64,000 nucleotides of DNA from Algicoccus sp048820935 (lineage in GTDB: Bacteria; Pseudomonadota; Gammaproteobacteria; Burkholderiales; Burkholderiaceae_B), in assembly GCF_048820935.1 (NCBI RefSeq), contig NZ_JBMERD010000009.1:62001-126000 (forward strand), written 5' to 3'. The position numbers were made by a program, and so were the translations under genes. The notes beneath the pieces are model-generated. The model ran no database searches and was not told the DNA's origin. It saw only the letters and a program-made list of their open reading frames with translations. This document shows, in pieces, positions 62,994 to 64,000 of this stretch (the first letter of the stretch is position 1; each line of letters begins with the position of its first letter).

Positions 62994-64000
62994 ATGACTC
63001 CCAACATTTTCGGCACGCTTACTCTGGACGACTTTGATTATGAACTGCCTCAAAGACTAATCGCACAATTCCCGGCCAGTGAGCGCACAGCCAGCCGTTT
63101 ATTGCATATGGATGCGCAAGGCCAGCTAATCGATCGACAGTTCCCCGATCTGCTTCAGTTATTACAACCAGGCGATTTGCTCGTCTTTAACAACACACAA
63201 GTCATTAAAGCGCGCCTGTATGGTCATAAAGCCAGTGGAGGTCGCGTTGAAGCACTCGTCGAACGCCTTCTCGATACACACACCGTTCTGGCTCACATGC
63301 GTGCTAGCAAAGCACCCAAGCCCGACACTTCGGTGACATTCTCACAGGATTCGGACACTTATCAGGCTCAGGTGACCGCACGCCAAGATGATTTATTTGT
63401 TCTACGGTTTGAAGACCCTGTCCTTGAAGTTTTACAGGCCATTGGTCACGTTCCACTGCCACCCTACATCACAAAAGAAGACGATGAGGTGGATGCAACT
63501 CGCTATCAGACGGTTTACGCACGCCACCCAGGCGCAGTCGCAGCGCCCACAGCGGGTTTACATTTTGATGAGCATTTCTTTATCCAGCTAGAGGCCATGG
63601 GCGTTAAAACCGCTTATGTCACGTTACATGTCGGCGCAGGCACCTTTGCACCAGTCCGTGACAATGACCTTGCCAAACACAAAATGCACCATGAACATTA
63701 CACATTGGATCAAGCCTGCATCGATGCTATCCGTGAAACGCGTGCACGCGGTGGTCGTGTCATTGCCGTCGGCACCACGAGCGTTCGAGCGCTAGAGTCC
63801 AATGCGGCTCAGTTTGGTTCGAACTTACAAGCTGCACAAGATGACACACAGCTCTTTATTACACCTGGATTTCAGTGGCAAGTGGTGGATGCTATGGTGA
63901 CTAACTTTCATCTACCTCGTTCAACACTATTGATGCTAGTGGCAGCCTTTTGTGGTTTAGAGAACATGAAACAAGCCTACCTGCATGCGGTTGCGCAAGG
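62994..64000 (+). CDS. queA: S-adenosylmethionine:tRNA ribosyltransferase-isomerase, 3' end cut
   Basis: Adds the epoxycyclopentane precursor to tRNA in queuosine synthesis. Reading from ATG 62994, about 335 codons lie in the window with no stop, so only the last few residues are missing. Family features: DDFDYELPQRLIAQFPA near the start, DLLVFNNTQVIKARL, GAVAAPTAGLHFDE, TLHVGAGTFAPV and FVTNFHLPRSTLLMLVAAFCG-like sequence near the end. The window ends in this gene. Confidence 0.93.
   Translation, partial: MTPNIFGTLTLDDFDYELPQRLIAQFPASERTASRLLHMDAQGQLIDRQFPDLLQLLQPGDLLVFNNTQVIKARLYGHKASGGRVEALVERLLDTHTVLAHMRASKAPKPDTSVTFSQDSDTYQAQVTARQDDLFVLRFEDPVLEVLQAIGHVPLPPYITKEDDEVDATRYQTVYARHPGAVAAPTAGLHFDEHFFIQLEAMGVKTAYVTLHVGAGTFAPVRDNDLAKHKMHHEHYTLDQACIDAIRETRARGGRVIAVGTTSVRALESNAAQFGSNLQAAQDDTQLFITPGFQWQVVDAMVTNFHLPRSTLLMLVAAFCGLENMKQAYLHAVAQ

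Noticed and set aside
1..64000. CRISPR arrays, rRNA operons, intact prophage
   Set aside because: No direct-repeat arrays with regular spacers, no rRNA sequence, no run of phage structural genes was seen on reading.

Overview
The window looks like chromosome of a betaproteobacterium of the order Burkholderiales, most like the family Alcaligenaceae. This rests on gene order and protein character recognised by eye: exbB-exbD-lpxK-Trm112-kdsB-adk-SDR, murJ-rpsT, a DUF3579 gene beside argD-argF-argG, hupB next to tRNA-Val, rsmE-barstar-maeB, and several Bug/CaiB-style catabolic genes. Base composition is moderate (by eye near 50% GC), with AT-rich patches at about 0.05-1.5 kb and 23.4-27.5 kb. 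Most of the window is core housekeeping sequence.

Layout. 0-1.5 kb: the 5' end of a superoxide dismutase gene, then about 1.4 kb of AT-rich non-coding DNA with three near-identical DnaA-box palindromes about 410 bp apart, a candidate replication origin or DnaA-binding locus. 1.5-8.5 kb (+): ExbB/ExbD, lipid A and Kdo genes (lpxK, kdsB), adk, a short-chain dehydrogenase, murJ and rpsT. 9-14 kb: a 2-hydroxyacid dehydrogenase, DUF3579 and argD-argF-argG. 14-23 kb (-): esterase, 1-Cys peroxiredoxin, AspT-like exchanger, hupB, tRNA-Val, a trans-sulfuration enzyme, rlmB and rnr, with tRNA-Leu divergent from rnr.

23.3-27.5 kb is an accessory stretch after tRNA-Leu: a decayed segment, then an MmgE/PrpD protein, a frameshifted Bug-type binding protein and a GntR/FCD regulator with a perfect palindrome at its promoter. 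27.5-36 kb carries acetoin reductase, a DUF475/TerC membrane protein, a FabI-like reductase, asparaginase plus amidase, diacylglycerol kinase and an MscS channel. 36-40.3 kb (-) is a tightly packed acyl-CoA operon: class III CoA-transferase, VOC protein, AcuI-like reductase, acyl-CoA dehydrogenase and cupin. 40.7-43.7 kb (+) is cydA-cydB plus an extended CydX-like peptide behind an FNR/ANR-type box.

43.9-50.7 kb (-): a second MscS channel, a diguanylate cyclase and the carbon cluster tkt-gapA-pgk. 50.8-64 kb: rsmE, a barstar-like protein, maeB, an orphan PCMH-like protein, an aminotransferase, a lytic transglycosylase, ubiD, a YqjD/YqjE/YqjK-like trio, upp, dacB, and queA running off the right edge.

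No CRISPR array, prophage or complete insertion sequence was seen. No wholly new multi-gene system is evident. The strongest unusual signals are the DnaA-box repeat locus, the extended CydX-like subunit and the tRNA-Leu-proximal accessory cassette.
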